Under the pieces are notes generated by a model. The model was not told the DNA's origin, did not search any database, and was given only the letters and a program-made list of their open reading frames with translations. 33,357 bases of DNA, from positions 1 through 33,357 of the forward strand of contig JAMCWM010000019.1 in the NCBI GenBank assembly GCA_023481175.1, in the 5' to 3' direction. The stretch is from Nitrospirota bacterium. Its GTDB lineage: Bacteria; Nitrospirota; Leptospirillia; Leptospirillales; Leptospirillaceae. Each line of letters opens with the position of its first letter. The stretch's first letter is position 1. Positions 6,258 to 13,968 of the stretch are shown in pieces. Both the position numbers and the translations under genes were made by a program.

Positions 6258-7529
6258 CTACCCTCCGCCGACCTCTCGGAGGGCGATGTCGGCTCGGAAT
6301 TGCCCTCCAGGGAGCCGAACCCTTCGGATCAGGCGGTAGGCCGCCTCCCGGGCCGCGGGAAGGGAATCTCCCCGTCCGACGGCCGTCAGAACCCGTCCCC
6401 CTGCAGAGCGCAGGACCCCCTCTTCCCGGGAGACCCCGGCGAAATAGAAGGCGCCGTCGGAAAGCGGCTCCCCCGCAGGAGGAAGGCCTTCAAGGATCTC
6501 CCCCGAAACCGGTCTCTCCGGATAGCCCGCCGACGCCAGGACCACCCCGACCCTCGGAAGCGGCGAGAGGGTGAAGTCGCGTCCCAGAGATCCGGCGGCC
6601 ACTTCCTCCAGAAGGGCCAGGGCGCGATCCCCCAGGGTTTCGAAGAGAAGCTGGGCTTCCGGATCTCCCATGCGCGCGTTGAATTCAAGAACATAGGGAC
6701 CGTCCGGCGTCATCATGAGACCGGCATAGAGGAAGCCGGAAAAAGGCGATCCCCCCTTCGCAAGCCCCCACAGGCAGCGTTCGATGATATCGCAGGAGCG
6801 TTCCTGGTCTTTCGGCGTCCACCCGGGGACCGGGGAGAGGGCCCCCATTCCCCCGGTATTGGGTCCTCTGTCCCCGTCATGGATCCGCTTGAAGTCCCTG
6901 GCCGTGGGGAAGGGAACGAAGCGCTTCCCGTCGGTGGCCACGATGAAGGAGACCTCGGGGCCGGAGAGTCCTCTTTCCAGAAGAACCGTCTCCCCGCCGG
7001 GAACCTCTTTTTTCTCGAAGTAGCGGGAGAGGGCCTCCTCCCATTCCAGGTCAGTCTTCACAACGGCGACGCCCTTCCCCTGGGCCAGACCGTCGGCCTT
7101 GAAGACGAGGGGAAATCCCCAGCGTTTGCGGAGTTCCTCCGCCCCGGAGCGTCCGGAGACCCGGGACCACTCGGCCGTCGGGATCCCGACCCGCTGCATG
7201 AGCTCCTTGGCGAAGCTCTTCGAGCCCTCGATCCGGGCCGCCAAAAGGTTCGGACCGACCACCGGGATTCCGCGCTCCCGAAGGGCGTCGGCCAACCCGG
7301 CCATGAGGGGTTTTTCCGGACCGATCACCACGAGGTCCGCCTCCGAGTCGGAGAGGATTTTTGACGCCAGGGAGGGATCTTCCGGAAGAGCGGCGCCCCG
7401 TGCGACCCCCTCCATGCCGTCATTTCCCGGCCAGACCGTCACCCGAACCGGCTTTCCAGAGCGCAGGAGGGCCGCCGCAAGGGCGTGTTCCCGGGCTCCG
7501 GAGCCGACGACGGCGACATGCTTTCCCAT
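6258..7529 (-). CDS. purD: Phosphoribosylamine-glycine ligase
   Basis: PurD joins glycine to phosphoribosylamine with ATP to form GAR, the second step of purine synthesis. The 423-residue length is normal. The N-terminal domain starts MGKHVAVVGSGAREHALAAA and has VVIGPEKPLMAGLADALRE. The ATP-grasp part has FPLVFKADGLAQGKGVAVV (about residues 140-158), GPNTGGMGALSP (near 230) and the metal-binding VLEFNARMGDPEAQLL (about 277-292). The gene lies 34 bp after purH in the same direction and 4 bp before the TsaC-like gene, so one transcript is likely. No anomalies were noticed. Confidence 0.97.
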   Translation of the reverse strand: MGKHVAVVGSGAREHALAAALLRSGKPVRVTVWPGNDGMEGVARGAALPEDPSLASKILSDSEADLVVIGPEKPLMAGLADALRERGIPVVGPNLLAARIEGSKSFAKELMQRVGIPTAEWSRVSGRSGAEELRKRWGFPLVFKADGLAQGKGVAVVKTDLEWEEALSRYFEKKEVPGGETVLLERGLSGPEVSFIVATDGKRFVPFPTARDFKRIHDGDRGPNTGGMGALSPVPGWTPKDQERSCDIIERCLWGLAKGGSPFSGFLYAGLMMTPDGPYVLEFNARMGDPEAQLLFETLGDRALALLEEVAAGSLGRDFTLSPLPRVGVVLASAGYPERPVSGEILEGLPPAGEPLSDGAFYFAGVSREEGVLRSAGGRVLTAVGRGDSLPAAREAAYRLIRRVRLPGGQFRADIALREVGGG

Positions 7530-7563
7530 CCGTTTTATCCTTTCTCTTCTGAAATTTTCCCGG

Positions 7564-9138
7564 TCAGTGCTTGAAGTGGCGCACCCCGGTCAGGATCATG
7601 AACATTCCATATTCGTCGGCCGCCTCGAAGACCTCCTTGTCCCGGATCGATCCTCCCGGCTGGACGATCCCGGCCACCCCGAGCTTGGCGGCCTCGTCGA
7701 TCCCGTCCCGGAATGGAAAAAAGGCGTCGGAGGCGAGAACCGTTCCCTGCGTGGTGCGGTTGGCCTTCATCCCGGAAAGTCTCACCGAGTCCACCCGGCT
7801 CATCTGGCCGGCCCCGATTCCCACGGTCACCTGATCCTTGACCAGAATGATGGCATTCGAGCGGACATGCTTTCCGACCGTGAAGGCGAAGACCGCATCC
7901 TGCCATTCGGCATCGGTCGGGACCCGTTTGGTGGCAAGGGTGACCTGGTCCCGAGCCGGCATGACGATCCGGTCCGGGGTCTGGAGGAGAAGGCCCCCGG
8001 AAACCGAACGGAGTTCGAGGATCTCCTTCTCGTTCCCGCCCCTTTCCCGGAAGGCTTCGGGGGCCTCCAGAAGCCGGATGTCCTTTTTCTTCGTCAGAAC
8101 GGACAGGGCCTCGGGAGAAAAGCCGGGTGCGATCACGACCTCGAGGAAGATTTTTGCCATTTCTTCGGCCGTCTGAAGATCCACGACCCGGTTTGTGGCG
8201 ACAACTCCCCCGAACGAGGAGACAGGGTCGGTGTCCCGGGCCTGGCGGTAGGTGTCGAGGAGGGTGGTTCCGGTTGAGGCGCCGCAGGGATTGTTGTGCT
8301 TCACGATGACCGTCGCCGGTCCGGGAAACTCCCGGACCAGGGCAAGAGCCGAATGGGCATCCAAAACATTGTTGTAGGAGAGCTCCTTGCCGTGGCGTTT
8401 GACGGCCGAGCCCACGCCCACATCCGCCGGATCGGAAGAGCGATAGAAGGCCCCCTTCTGGTGGGGGTTCTCCCCGTACCGGAGGGTTTGGGCCAGCGTA
8501 TAGGACAGGGAAAGGGTTCCGGGAAAGAGGTCCCCCTCCCCCGTCTGGCCCAGATAGGAGGCGATCGCCGCATCGTAGGCGCTTGTCATGCGATAGGCCT
8601 TGGCGGAGAGCTCCTGTCGCACCTCAAGTCCCACCGGGAAACCGCTTTCCAGAAGCGCGAGGACCCGGTCGTAGTCGGAGGGATCGGTCAGGATGACCAC
8701 ATCCCTGAAGTTCTTGGCCGAGGCCCGGACCATGGCCGGTCCTCCGATGTCGATCTGCTCGCAGGCCTCCGAAAGTGTCGTCCCGGGCTTCGAGACAGTC
8801 TGGACAAACGGATAAAGATTGATGCAGACCAGGTCGATGGGGGCGATCCCGTGCTCCTCCATTTCCTTTCTGTGCCCCGCGTCGTCGCGCTTTCCGAGGA
8901 TTCCCCCGTGGATTTTGGGATGGAGGGTCTTGACCCGTCCCCCCAGGATTTCGGGGAAGCCCGTCTCGGCCGAGACATCCTTGACCGGAATCCCTGCCGC
9001 CCGGAGAGTCTTGGCCGTTCCTCCCGTCGAAAGGATCTCGATCCCCAGAAGGGAAAGCCGCCGGGCCAGATTTTCGATGCCCGTCTTGTCGGAAACGCTG
9101 ATCAGTGCCCTTGCGATGCCATGTGCCGGTCGATTCAT
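7564..9138 (-). CDS. purH: Bifunctional AICAR formyltransferase / IMP cyclohydrolase
   Basis: PurH carries out the last two steps of IMP synthesis. The N-terminal MGS-like cyclohydrolase domain reads ARALISVSDKTGIENLARRL and EILSTGGTAKTLRAAGIPV. The C-terminal transformylase domain has the conserved IVKHNNPCGAS and later RSNAIILVKDQVTVGIGAGQ. The frame is open upstream to a TTG at 9213, but the ATG at 9138 gives 524 residues with the usual eight-residue lead before RALISVSD, so I use it. A good AAAGGAGG sits farther upstream near 9190 with no start codon at proper spacing, which leaves the start a little uncertain. This is the first gene of the purH-purD-tsaC-like unit. Confidence 0.96.
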   Translation of the reverse strand: MNRPAHGIARALISVSDKTGIENLARRLSLLGIEILSTGGTAKTLRAAGIPVKDVSAETGFPEILGGRVKTLHPKIHGGILGKRDDAGHRKEMEEHGIAPIDLVCINLYPFVQTVSKPGTTLSEACEQIDIGGPAMVRASAKNFRDVVILTDPSDYDRVLALLESGFPVGLEVRQELSAKAYRMTSAYDAAIASYLGQTGEGDLFPGTLSLSYTLAQTLRYGENPHQKGAFYRSSDPADVGVGSAVKRHGKELSYNNVLDAHSALALVREFPGPATVIVKHNNPCGASTGTTLLDTYRQARDTDPVSSFGGVVATNRVVDLQTAEEMAKIFLEVVIAPGFSPEALSVLTKKKDIRLLEAPEAFRERGGNEKEILELRSVSGGLLLQTPDRIVMPARDQVTLATKRVPTDAEWQDAVFAFTVGKHVRSNAIILVKDQVTVGIGAGQMSRVDSVRLSGMKANRTTQGTVLASDAFFPFRDGIDEAAKLGVAGIVQPGGSIRDKEVFEAADEYGMFMILTGVRHFKH

Positions 9139-9553
9139 CTTCTGCGCGCATCCGGAATCCCCGGCTTTTGTCCCGGGGAGAAATGCGCCCTCCTTTCTGT
9201 TGGTTGTTTCCAATGAATATTCATACCCGTTGACCCGTCTCCGGGCCGCCGTCCCGACAGCCCGGTCCAGCTCCCCTAAACGGAATCCGATCCCGGTCTT
9301 CTTTCGGATGAGGACTCCCCCCCTCGGGAGTCCGAAGGCGTCGAGCCGGGTCCGCTCTCAGGAGAGTCGCCCCTTGGCCCTGATCGAGAGAACGGGGTGT
9401 GTTTCCCTCGATCCGCTCTTCGCCCGGGGAGGGGGTCGATTGCGGCGGATCCCGGGACGCTCCGCTCCGACAGTTCAGAGAAAGGGGGATCTTCGTCTGC
9501 GGCCACCCGTTCTCCATCGAGAAAATGGTTGCCGGATTGTCCCTTAATAAGGG
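9139..9553 (-). other. Long upstream region of purH with a strong hairpin
   Basis: About 415 bp separate purH from the PIN toxin gene, and no convincing gene lies in it. A stable dyad, GGACTCCC (9312-9319) with GGGAGTCC (9326-9333) around a 6-nt loop, lies about 180 bp upstream of the purH ATG. A smaller CTCTC/GAGAG hairpin is at about 9353-9364. A 12-bp palindrome ATGAATATTCAT occurs at about 9212-9223. The region could be a structured leader, but I recognise no known purine or other riboswitch core. Confidence 0.45.
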
Positions 9554-9967
9554 TCAGCCCTGATCGACCACGCCCGCTTCGTAGGCCCAGAAATCGGCGG
9601 GACTGACGAGCGAGACTCCTTCATGTTTTTTTAGGACAAGCAAATCCCGGTCACCCGTCACAAGACATCGACATCGTCCGGAAACGGCCGTTTCCAGGAT
9701 AGGGTCGTCGTTCGGGTCCCGGCAAACCCTTGGTATGTCCGGCGGCAGGACGACCAGTTCCGCACTGGAGTGCAGAAGGTCGGCCACCTGATTGAGAAAA
9801 CGTTCTTCAACCTTGAATTTGAACGCGAGGTTGTCGCGAACTTCGTTCAGAACGAACTCGGATGTCACCATGCGATGATGTCGCACGCAATGTTCGAAGA
9901 TCTCGTGGCAGCTTCCGTGAGAGATAAATGCGGCGATCAGGACATTGGTGTCGAGAAGGATCCTCAT
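9554..9967 (-). CDS. PIN-domain toxin (COG1569 type)
   Basis: This 137-residue single PIN domain is a Mg-dependent ribonuclease-like toxin. The start MRILLDTNVLIAAFISHGSC supplies the first acidic residue. FVLNEVRDNLAFKF supplies the glutamate near residue 43. DPNDDPILETAV and CLVTGDRDLLVLKK (about residues 85-115) supply the remaining acidic residues of the active site. The whole matches the COG1569 group annotated as putative toxin-antitoxin toxin. Its ATG overlaps the TGA of the ribbon-helix-helix gene as ATGA, a typical coupled pair. The gene is complete and of usual length. Confidence 0.88.
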   Translation of the reverse strand: MRILLDTNVLIAAFISHGSCHEIFEHCVRHHRMVTSEFVLNEVRDNLAFKFKVEERFLNQVADLLHSSAELVVLPPDIPRVCRDPNDDPILETAVSGRCRCLVTGDRDLLVLKKHEGVSLVSPADFWAYEAGVVDQG

Positions 9968-10182
9968 GAAATGCGGTCGAAAACATCCTGGTCGGTATGG
10001 ATTCCCTGGTTTTGCGCATAAGGAATCATTTCCTGGCGAAGTTGTTTGAACCGTCGGACGATCAAGTACTCTTTCAGCGCTTCCCGGATCATCTCGCTCC
10101 TGGATATGCCTTCTTTCTTCGTGGCTTCGTCAAGATCGGCCTTCATCGCCTCGGGCAAACTGACGGTAATGGTTCCTCTCAC
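9964..10182 (-). CDS. Ribbon-helix-helix (CopG-type) antitoxin
   Basis: This 72-residue protein begins with a ribbon-helix-helix DNA-binding domain, RGTITVSLPEAMKADLDEAT followed by GISRSEMIREALKEYL. A C-terminal tail, FKQLRQEMIPYAQNQGIHTD, probably wraps the PIN toxin. The frame is open up to 10260, but the GTG at 10182 has AAGGAG 7 nt upstream and gives the normal CopG start, so I prefer it. The stop overlaps the toxin start. The protein very likely represses its own promoter, since dyads are found just upstream. Confidence 0.85.
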   Translation of the reverse strand: MRGTITVSLPEAMKADLDEATKKEGISRSEMIREALKEYLIVRRFKQLRQEMIPYAQNQGIHTDQDVFDRIS

Positions 10183-10207
10183 GGGATGCTCCTTTTCGAT
10201 CGGCGTG

Positions 10208-10234
10208 TTGTCAGGGGGAAAGGTCCTCTGACAA
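10208..10234. promoter_or_regulatory. Candidate operator of the PIN/CopG pair
   Basis: A dyad with perfect 7-bp arms TTGTCAG (10208-10214) and CTGACAA (10228-10234) lies about 26-52 bp upstream of the antitoxin GTG. On the minus strand the outer edge overlaps a possible -10 TATTGT, with TTGTGT 18 nt upstream as a possible -35. Ribbon-helix-helix proteins bind such short dyads. Confidence 0.5.
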
Positions 10235-10377
10235 TACATGTGTAATAAATAGTAACACAAGATGCGGAAAAAGACGATTTCCCCGGCATTCGTCCATGAT
10301 CGATACCGATCCGGTTTCCTCTCGCCCCTTTCCGGTCCCAGAAATCCCCGGGGAGGCAGGAAAAGGGTCCCACCTCT

Positions 10378-11910
10378 TCAGAACATCTTGAGGGGAGGCG
10401 GCGGCTCCCGGGAAAGGCCATCCCTGAAGGCGGGAATCAGATAGACGTCCTGTTCGAGAATGGGAGTCTGATCCCTGGCCCCGCGCCGGGGAATATGCAG
10501 GGTTCCCAGAAAGCGCATCGTTCCGTACCGGTCTCCCAGCTCCCGGTAGAACCCGCCCCCCGGTCCGTTCTGGATCAGAAGAACCGGTTTTCCGACGAGG
10601 CTCCGGGCCTCCTTTTCCGAAAGAACCGTGGTCCGGAAGGGTCGCTTGGGGTGGATCTCGTAGACGGGGGTTCGTCCATATTCCCGGAACTTGAGCAAGG
10701 AGGCGTTGGAGTAACCGTCCACCAGCCAGGCCGAAGGACGCTGATCTTCCGGGAGCGATTCCGCGAGGGCCCGGATTTCCCGGTCCTCCGTCCGGAAGCC
10801 CGCCATGCGGCCCGTCGGATCCACGTTGGGGTCGATGGGCAGAAGGGGCCAGAAGACCTGGAGCCCCACCAGAAGGTTCGCGAAGATCCCGAGGGCGACC
10901 CCGGCCAGGGCGGTCCGGAGAATCCATGGCCTCCTCTCCCATTCGGCCAGGAGGGCCCCCGTCACCAGAAAGGCTCCCAGATAGCCTTCGACCGGCCAAT
11001 TGGCCTCTACCTTGGCCTTGAGACTTGAGTAGGCAAAGAAAAGAAGGATCGGGTAAGAGGTGACCCAGAGAAAAAGGAGGGGTCGGGAGGGGGTCCGGAA
11101 GAGCCGGATTCCCGCCACGACTCCCGCCCCCAGGAGGATGAGATAGACGATCGGGGTCATCACCCCCAGCTGTCCTCCCAGATAATCGGAGAGTCCGTCC
11201 AGGGGGGCCATCTGGTGCGCCTGCATCCCGTGATGCCACTGGAATCGAAAGGAGGCCCACGCATGCTGGCTGTTCCACAGGATGACCGGGGTGAAGAGAA
11301 GAAGGGCCAGAGCTCCCGCTCCCCACAGGGAGGGCCTCCTGAACCAGGAGCGGCCCCGGGGATCGAGGAGAAGAAAGAGGACCAGAAGAGGTCCCAGAAG
11401 AACCATCGTGTACTTGGACAGAAGGCCCAGCCCGAACCAGAGTCCGGATAAAAGCATCTCCCGGCCGGAATTCCGGTCGATCGCCCGCCAGAAGGAAAGA
11501 AGCGTCAGAAGAAAAAAGAGAATGACGATCGAATCGGGCGTGATGAGAAAGGAGCCGGCCGAAAAAAGAAGCGTCGCGGAGACAAGAAAAACGGCCCAGA
11601 GTCCGGCCCAGCGGTCCCGGAGCATCTCCTTGGCCATGCGGTAAAGGAAGACGCCGATCAGCACCGAGATGAGCAAGGAGGGAAAGCGGATCCCCCACCG
11701 GTTCGTTCCGAAGAGATGAGTCGAAAGCCAGAGGATCCAGGCGATCATGGGGGGGTGGTCAAAATAAGAAAGAGCCGGATGGAGCGACCATGTCCAGTAG
11801 TAGGCCTCGTCGGCCACCAGTCCCGCCTTCAGGGCGAGGACCACGTGGAAGACGAAGACGAGACCGAGAACCCAGAAGACGATCTGTCCCGGACGACGAA
11901 ACCGGTTCAC
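10378..11910 (-). CDS. GT39 / ArnT-like membrane glycosyltransferase (1)
   Basis: This 510-residue polytopic membrane enzyme is of the GT-C fold. ArnT-like proteins move a sugar from a polyprenyl-phosphate donor to lipid A or another acceptor on the periplasmic side. After the first membrane helix it has ADEAYYWTWSLHPALSYFDH, which holds the acidic and DHP residues typical of the family. Many hydrophobic segments follow, such as LYRMAKEMLRDRW and LLSKYTMVLLGPLLVLFLLL. The C-terminal quarter is soluble and contains VLLIQNGPGGGFYRELGD. The GTG start at 11910 overlaps the TGA of the GT2 gene as GTGA, with GGGAG 7 nt upstream. It is the last gene of the eleven-gene leftward run. The exact sugar is unknown. 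Confidence 0.88.
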   Translation of the reverse strand: MNRFRRPGQIVFWVLGLVFVFHVVLALKAGLVADEAYYWTWSLHPALSYFDHPPMIAWILWLSTHLFGTNRWGIRFPSLLISVLIGVFLYRMAKEMLRDRWAGLWAVFLVSATLLFSAGSFLITPDSIVILFFLLTLLSFWRAIDRNSGREMLLSGLWFGLGLLSKYTMVLLGPLLVLFLLLDPRGRSWFRRPSLWGAGALALLLFTPVILWNSQHAWASFRFQWHHGMQAHQMAPLDGLSDYLGGQLGVMTPIVYLILLGAGVVAGIRLFRTPSRPLLFLWVTSYPILLFFAYSSLKAKVEANWPVEGYLGAFLVTGALLAEWERRPWILRTALAGVALGIFANLLVGLQVFWPLLPIDPNVDPTGRMAGFRTEDREIRALAESLPEDQRPSAWLVDGYSNASLLKFREYGRTPVYEIHPKRPFRTTVLSEKEARSLVGKPVLLIQNGPGGGFYRELGDRYGTMRFLGTLHIPRRGARDQTPILEQDVYLIPAFRDGLSREPPPPLKMF

Positions 11911-12740
11911 GGGACTCTCCCGGACAAGGAGCTCCGGCCATAGCGTCTGCGGAACTCGAGAACGATCCGGAGGCTGTTCATTAGGATCCGCCGGTTCAGG
12001 GTCGAGGTCCCGAGAACACGGTCCCGGAAGGTAATGGGACTCTCCGCAAGGGTCCACCCCGCACGATGGATGATCACCAGCATCTCCTGAAGGAGCGAGG
12101 GGCCCCGGCTTACCAGATCCTCCCAGGGGATTCCGGCCAGGACCTCCCTCCGGAAGATACGAAAGCCTGAGGTCGTGTCCCGGTAGGGGAGGCCCAGAAG
12201 AATCCGGATATAGAGGTTGGCCGCCCGGGTCAGGAGAACCCGGGAGAGGGTCCGCCCTTCCTCCCGTCCGCCGGGAACGAGGCGGGAGCCGATCACTCCC
12301 GCGGTCTTTCCGGAGAGACGGGCCATCATGGCCGGGAGATCCTCCGGAGCGTGGGAGCCGTCGGCGTCCATCTCCCCGATCACCGGCACATTCATGAAGA
12401 GGGCCTGGCGGTATCCGTCGATTCCGGCCTGGCCCCTTCCCCGGTTGGTGAACCGCTCGAGAAGATAGACATGGGCGGAGCACTGCGACTGGAAATTCCG
12501 GACCACGCCGGAGGTCCCGTCCGGCGAATGGTCGTCCACGACGAGAACGCCGTATTCCGGTCCCAGGGAAATGATCCGGTTCAAAAGGGCTTCGATATTT
12601 TCCGACTCGTTGTAGGTCGGGACCGTCATGAGAACCCGAAGAAGAGTCTTCGGAGGATCGGCGGGGCCGGAAAAGATCGCCTCGGTTCCCGGCAGGGGAG
12701 CCAGTTCGAAGGAGGAAGAGACCGGGGGAGTCCTTGTCAT
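11907..12740 (-). CDS. GT2 polyprenol-phosphate sugar transferase (DPM1-like)
   Basis: This 277-residue GT-A fold enzyme resembles dolichyl-phosphate mannosyltransferase. It would load a sugar from its nucleotide form onto polyprenyl phosphate at the cytoplasmic face. Motifs are VLMTVPTYNESENIEALLNR, VLVVDDHSPDGTSGVV, VIGEMDADGSHAPEDLP with the DxD, VIGSRLVPGG, and the DPM-type DTTSGFRIFRREVL and ESPITFRDRVLGTSTL. There is no membrane extension, so it is the short DPM1 type. It begins at ATG 12740, overlapping the TGA of the GT9 gene, and its own stop overlaps the GT39 start. The neighbours on both sides fit a role as donor maker for the GT39 enzymes. Confidence 0.9.
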   Translation of the reverse strand: MTRTPPVSSSFELAPLPGTEAIFSGPADPPKTLLRVLMTVPTYNESENIEALLNRIISLGPEYGVLVVDDHSPDGTSGVVRNFQSQCSAHVYLLERFTNRGRGQAGIDGYRQALFMNVPVIGEMDADGSHAPEDLPAMMARLSGKTAGVIGSRLVPGGREEGRTLSRVLLTRAANLYIRILLGLPYRDTTSGFRIFRREVLAGIPWEDLVSRGPSLLQEMLVIIHRAGWTLAESPITFRDRVLGTSTLNRRILMNSLRIVLEFRRRYGRSSLSGRVP

Positions 12741-13966
12741 CGGGCCCCGGACCCTGTTGACGCAGCCTCGCAGGCGCCGGCCGTATACCGGCGCACCGCC
12801 TCGAAGACCCGCCGGGAGTCGATCAGCTCCATGCAGGAGGGATGGATGTCGCAGGATCTGCGGTAGCAGGGGGCGCAGGTCGCAGGAGTCACGATCTTCT
12901 CCCCCCGTCCGAAGAGCTCGATCTCGTGGGGCTGGGTCGAGCCGAAGAGGGCCACCACTGGCCGCTTCATCGCCAGCGCGAGATGCATGCCCAGAGTGTC
13001 TCCGCTGACCACCACCCGGCACTGGCCGACCACCGCCGAAAAGACGCCGAGGGAGAGGGCGGAGCCGATCTCCCGGACATAGGGACTCGAGACGCGCCGG
13101 GCAATCTCGGAGTTCCGGCTTGACTCCCTGTCTCCTCCCAGAAGAAGGACGGGCGTCTTGCATCGTTCGAGCTCGCGGATGAGCTCGAGGTAACCCAGCA
13201 CCGTCCAGTCCTTGTTGACGAAGACCCCTCCGGCTCCGGTATTGAGGCCGACGATCGGGTCCGACGGCGAAAGACCGAGGCCCGCAAGAAGGCGGCGCGC
13301 CGTCTCGATGTCCCTCTCCTGAACATCGAGGTGGTAGTCGTCTTCGGCGGGATCGTAAGGGAGCCCCACCGCCTCGGCCAGGAGATCGGGATAGGTCCGG
13401 GTATTGCCGAAAAACTTGAGGGGATTGTCCAGACCCAGACGGAAATAGGTCGCCATTTCGCGATTCAGGGGATAGACCGCTCCCCTCGCATCAAGCCCCA
13501 TCCCCCTCTTGTCCCCGGAACGCGCGACCATCGCCAGCGCGGCGACCTCCGGCTCCTTGTCGAGAGAGAGGACGAGATCGAACTCCTCGACATGCAGGCG
13601 AAAGAGGGTCTGGGACGTGAGGGTCCAGATCCGGTCCACGAGGCTGGGAGGTACCAGAGGGACGGCCGCGGCGGCCGTGATCCAGGTAATATGGCTCCTG
13701 GGGTAACGTCGCCGGATCCCTCCCAGAAGAATGGTCGTCCTGAGGACGTCTCCCAGGGCTCCGGTTTTTAAAATCAGGATCCTCGGCCCCTGGGGGGAGT
13801 ACTCGGGACATCCCTCGCAGGGACGGCCGAAGCGGCAGGGACGATCGCCGATGTAATGGCGGCAGTCGAGGGCTACCGGAAAGGGATCGAGACCCGCCTC
13901 CCGGGAAAAATCGCGCCAGCCCTCCCGCCCATGGGCATGTTCAGACGGAGTGTCTTCCACAAACAT
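12737..13966 (-). CDS. GT9 heptosyltransferase-like protein with N-terminal Cys cluster
   Basis: Glycosyltransferase family 9 enzymes add heptose to the LPS inner core. The GT9 core starts at about residue 60 with ILILKTGALGDVLRTTILLG. It has GLNTGAGGVFVNKDW (about 245) and the donor-binding VVSGDTLGMHLALAMKRPVV and ALFGSTQPHE (about 325-360). It ends with a Cys-rich stretch, CAPCYRRSCDIHPSCM, typical of this branch. Unusual is an N-terminal lead of about 60 residues with CRHYIGDRPCRFGRPCEGC (four Cys), which ordinary GT9 enzymes lack. The gene starts 2 nt after the GT39 gene at 13969 and overlaps the GT2 gene by 4 nt. Confidence 0.88.
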   Translation of the reverse strand: MFVEDTPSEHAHGREGWRDFSREAGLDPFPVALDCRHYIGDRPCRFGRPCEGCPEYSPQGPRILILKTGALGDVLRTTILLGGIRRRYPRSHITWITAAAAVPLVPPSLVDRIWTLTSQTLFRLHVEEFDLVLSLDKEPEVAALAMVARSGDKRGMGLDARGAVYPLNREMATYFRLGLDNPLKFFGNTRTYPDLLAEAVGLPYDPAEDDYHLDVQERDIETARRLLAGLGLSPSDPIVGLNTGAGGVFVNKDWTVLGYLELIRELERCKTPVLLLGGDRESSRNSEIARRVSSPYVREIGSALSLGVFSAVVGQCRVVVSGDTLGMHLALAMKRPVVALFGSTQPHEIELFGRGEKIVTPATCAPCYRRSCDIHPSCMELIDSRRVFEAVRRYTAGACEAASTGSGAR

Positions 13967-13968
13967 CC

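Noticed and set aside
11911..12483. Longer GT39 frame starting at 12483
   Set aside because: It is a shadow of the GT2 gene, low in hydrophobic residues and rich in Pro, Gly and Arg as expected of an out-of-frame GC-rich read.
12741..13163. Longer GT2 reading frame starting at 13163
   Set aside because: The upstream part lies inside the GT9 gene in another frame; the ATG at 12740 overlaps the GT9 stop and gives the normal DPM1 length.
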